Positions 61,769-64,000 of a stretch of DNA of 64,000 nt are shown one piece after another. Below the pieces are notes generated by a model that was not told the DNA's origin, made no database searches, and saw only the letters and a list, made by a program, of their open reading frames with translations. The number at the start of each line of letters is the position of its first letter. Position 1 is the stretch's first letter. The DNA is taken from NCBI GenBank assembly GCA_020636105.1, contig JACJYL010000001.1:4216001-4280000 (forward strand), read 5' to 3'. A program made the position numbers and the translations under genes. The DNA comes from Lewinellaceae bacterium (GTDB lineage: Bacteria; Bacteroidota; Bacteroidia; Chitinophagales; Saprospiraceae).

Positions 61769-62959
61769 ATGAAAGGACTCTTAAATTTCTTTCATAAGAT
61801 AGAGCCGGACAAGAAAAAGTCGCCGTTTTTACATACGGTGTACGACGGATTTCTGACCTTCGTTTTTGTCCCGGATCATGTTACTGCAAAAGGAGTACAT
61901 GTCCGTGACCGGATGGATCTCAAACGTCTGATGGTTTTTGTCGTGCTTGCATTGGCAGGTTGTTATGTATTTGGCGCCTATAATATCGGGCACCAGCATT
62001 ACGCAGCCACTGGGGAGTATGTGCAGTTTGGAGAAGGTATTGGACCCAAGTTCCTTTTTGGTATCCTGAAGTTACTGCCTATCCTGGTGGTCTCTATGGC
62101 CGTAGGTTTGGGCATAGAATTCTGGTACGCTGCCAAAAGGGGACACGGCATCGAGGAAGGATACCTCGTTTCCGGCGCTTTGATCCCATTGATCATGCCT
62201 CCTGACATCCCGCTGTGGATGTTGACTGTAGCCATTGTTTTTGCCGTGATCATCGGTAAAGAAGCTTTTGGGGGAACGGGCATGAACATTCTCAATATTG
62301 CCTTGTTGACCCGTGTATTCATCTTCTTCGCTTATCCGACATCCATCTCAGGAGATGAGGTATGGATTTCAGGAGTGGCAGGAGTAGATGGAGTGACCGG
62401 AGCTACTCCATTGTCATTAGCCGCCAAAGGCGGTTGGGACGCGGTGACCAAGGTATATACCGAAGGGCAGATGTGGTGGGGAATTATTCCTGGGTCTATC
62501 GGAGAAACTTCCAAACCGATCATTTTACTCGGGGCATTGTTCCTCATTGTCTCAAGAGTGGCCAGCTGGAGAATCATGGTTTCCATGTTCCTGGGGGCAG
62601 CTTTTGTAGGGATGTTGATGAATGGTTTTGCGCCTGAAATTACTGCGGATACGCCTGGTGTTTTCAAATTTATGGCTGTGCCTTGGTATTACCAGTTTTA
62701 TATGGGAAGTTTCCTCTTCGCGATGGCCTTTATGGCAACGGACCCGGTTACGGCTTCCGGAACGAATACAGGAAAGTGGATCTACGGATTCCTCATAGGA
62801 AGTATAGGTATGGTGATCCGCATCATCAACCCGGCTTATCCGGAAGGGTGGATGTTGGCGATTTTGCTGTTGAATGTATTTTCACCGCTAATCGACCATT
62901 TTGTGGTGGAATCCAACATCAAACGCAGAGCAAAAAGAGCCCAGGCCGTAGCATCGTAA
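61769..62959 (+). CDS. nqrB: Na+-translocating NADH:quinone reductase subunit B
   Basis: 396 residues, inner membrane, about ten helices. The covalent FMN site is T213 in GVDGVTGATPLS, matching the known SGAT/TGAT flavinylation motif. It also contributes the riboflavin/quinone site. The 117-nt gap from nqrA contains a GGTTTTAAAACC palindrome, but the operon order nqrABCD is intact. Confidence 0.95.
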   Translation: MKGLLNFFHKIEPDKKKSPFLHTVYDGFLTFVFVPDHVTAKGVHVRDRMDLKRLMVFVVLALAGCYVFGAYNIGHQHYAATGEYVQFGEGIGPKFLFGILKLLPILVVSMAVGLGIEFWYAAKRGHGIEEGYLVSGALIPLIMPPDIPLWMLTVAIVFAVIIGKEAFGGTGMNILNIALLTRVFIFFAYPTSISGDEVWISGVAGVDGVTGATPLSLAAKGGWDAVTKVYTEGQMWWGIIPGSIGETSKPIILLGALFLIVSRVASWRIMVSMFLGAAFVGMLMNGFAPEITADTPGVFKFMAVPWYYQFYMGSFLFAMAFMATDPVTASGTNTGKWIYGFLIGSIGMVIRIINPAYPEGWMLAILLLNVFSPLIDHFVVESNIKRRAKRAQAVAS

Positions 62960-63025
62960 ATTAAAGGTGGTTTGCCGGGGGGACACCTTAGGCCAACGAC
63001 AGCATAAACTAAAAAAATAAATATC

Positions 63026-63736
63026 GTGAAGACCAATTATACCTTATTTTTTGTCTTTGTGTTAACAGCATTCGTCGCTGTTTCACTTGCCGGATATAGG
63101 GAGGTGACCAAAGATGTAGCTGCACAAAATGCCGATATATTTAACAAGCGGGCCATTCTCAAGGCGGTGGAAAATAACCTGGTGCCGTCCGGTAAAGTAG
63201 CCGACCTTCAGGACGCTCAGGTTCTTGAACTTTTTGACAAAATGGAAAGCCATGTGCTGGATATGCAGGGGAATGAAGTGAGTGATGTGCAGGCTACAAA
63301 GATTGACATGAAGAAAGAACGCAAAAAGCCCGAAGCGGATCGTTATCTGCCGGTTTATATCTATGACAACGGGACGGAGAAATTTTATATCCTCTCTGTT
63401 TTTGGAAAAGGGCTTTGGGATGATATCTGGGGGTACATCGCATTGAAGAGTGATTTAAACACGGTGGCCGGTGCGGCTTTTGATCACAAAGGAGAGACTC
63501 CCGGGCTTGGGGCTGAAATTAAAGATAACCCTTCCTTTAGCAAGCATTTTGAAGGCACTCAGATATTTAAAGACGGACAATTCGTGTCTATTAATGTTTA
63601 CAAGACAGCTAAGGATAAATTACACGCGGTAGATGGGATCTCCGGGGCTACGATCACGAGTGCGGGCGTATCCGCTATGTTATATAGTGGTTTAAAGAAC
63701 TACCTTCCTTATTTCGAAAAGATAAAACAACAATAA
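63026..63736 (+). CDS. nqrC: Na+-translocating NADH:quinone reductase subunit C
   Basis: 236 residues. One N-terminal helix (FFVFVLTAFVAVSLAGY) anchors a periplasmic FMN-binding domain. The flavinylated Thr is T209 in DGISGATITSAG, and GETPGLGAEI is the other family hallmark. FMN is attached by ApbE (not in the window). 66 nt follow nqrB. Confidence 0.95.
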   Translation: MKTNYTLFFVFVLTAFVAVSLAGYREVTKDVAAQNADIFNKRAILKAVENNLVPSGKVADLQDAQVLELFDKMESHVLDMQGNEVSDVQATKIDMKKERKKPEADRYLPVYIYDNGTEKFYILSVFGKGLWDDIWGYIALKSDLNTVAGAAFDHKGETPGLGAEIKDNPSFSKHFEGTQIFKDGQFVSINVYKTAKDKLHAVDGISGATITSAGVSAMLYSGLKNYLPYFEKIKQQ

Positions 63737-63737
63737 A

Positions 63738-64000
63738 ATGGCGAATACTGCAACTGAAACAAAAGTTAAAGAGCCGTTATTTGGTAAAAAAGAGCGGAAA
63801 TTACTGACCGATCCGTTGAATGACAACAACCCGATCACCGTGCAGGTATTGGGGGTTTGTTCTGCTTTGGCGGTTACTTCCCTGGTTTATCCATCAATTG
63901 TGATGGCTATTTCGGTAACCCTCGTAACAGCCTTTTCCAACCTTTTTACTTCCATGCTCAGAAACCTCATTCCCAACGAGGTGCGCATGATTGTCCAATT
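63738..64000 (+). CDS. nqrD: Na+-translocating NADH:quinone reductase subunit D, 3' end cut by window
   Basis: I translated this from the ATG at 63738, 1 nt after the nqrC stop; 87 codons are seen before the window ends. It begins MANTATETKVKEPLFGKKER, then DPLNDNNPITVQVLGVCSAL, the conserved NqrD opening, and includes RNLIPNEVRMIVQ near the cut. NqrD is a six-helix subunit that with NqrE forms the Na+ path and holds an intramembrane Fe-S centre. Confidence 0.93.
   Translation, partial: MANTATETKVKEPLFGKKERKLLTDPLNDNNPITVQVLGVCSALAVTSLVYPSIVMAISVTLVTAFSNLFTSMLRNLIPNEVRMIVQ

Noticed and set aside
1..64000. CRISPR array, tRNA/rRNA, insertion sequence, prophage or integron
   Set aside because: No regular spacer-repeat pattern, cloverleaf-like or rRNA sequence, transposase, integrase or phage structural gene was recognised anywhere in the window.

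Overview
The window is chromosomal DNA of a Bacteroidota bacterium, most likely from the Saprospirales or a nearby order (my inference). The evidence is: two kinds of type IX secretion (T9SS) C-terminal sorting domain; DUF4249 lipoproteins beside a TonB receptor; an arginine pathway built on an N-acyl-ornithine carbamoyltransferase with a linked GNAT acyltransferase; a Na+-translocating NADH:quinone reductase (nqr) operon; start codons preceded by A/T-rich rather than Shine-Dalgarno sequence; and promoters of the Bacteroidota form TTG-N20-TAnnTTTG. I see no rRNA, tRNA, CRISPR array, insertion sequence or prophage.

Layout. 1-9.3 kb: a truncated nucleoid-associated protein gene, uvrA, a large T9SS-exported protein, a secreted zincin protease, and an AT-rich MntA-HepT toxin-antitoxin pair. 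9.4-19 kb: a small leftward cluster (YdeI-like, PqiA-like, small lipoprotein), a nitrilase, a 1049-residue UvrD-type helicase fused to a PD-(D/E)XK nuclease, an acyltransferase, and proA-proB. 19.3-28 kb: an envelope cluster with a TonB receptor, two DUF4249 lipoproteins flanking an MG2-like protein, and a T9SS cargo protein. 28-35.8 kb: mixed housekeeping genes (SDR, steroid-reductase-like enzyme, RidA, RsgA) and a possible conflict-system protein at 31731-32639. 35.9-40.7 kb: a type I-secretion-like exporter (ABC, HlyD, TolC) with a thioesterase gene embedded in it. 40.7-44.7 kb: small genes, an Rrf2 regulator and its likely target, and a diheme cytochrome c.

44.8-53.9 kb is the centrepiece. 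One tightly packed operon holds a complete arginine route: GNAT acyltransferase, argG, argC, argD, N-acyl-ornithine carbamoyltransferase, argB, argE/M20 deacylase and argH. A DinB-cupin fusion follows. The operon is preceded by a textbook promoter and about 210 nt of leader. That leader can encode a 38-residue peptide with five Arg codons in its last twelve, interleaved with short hairpins, which looks like an arginine-sensing attenuator.

54-64 kb: an NhaC-type antiporter, a membrane coiled-coil protein, a DUF2442 protein, a second AT-rich toxin-antitoxin pair (DUF6364-PIN), a DUF6503 lipoprotein, and nqrABCD (nqrD cut by the window end). The NqrA here has an unusual N-terminal signal/membrane extension. 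Several intergenic regions carry short inverted repeats that look like dispersed repeat families or terminators.
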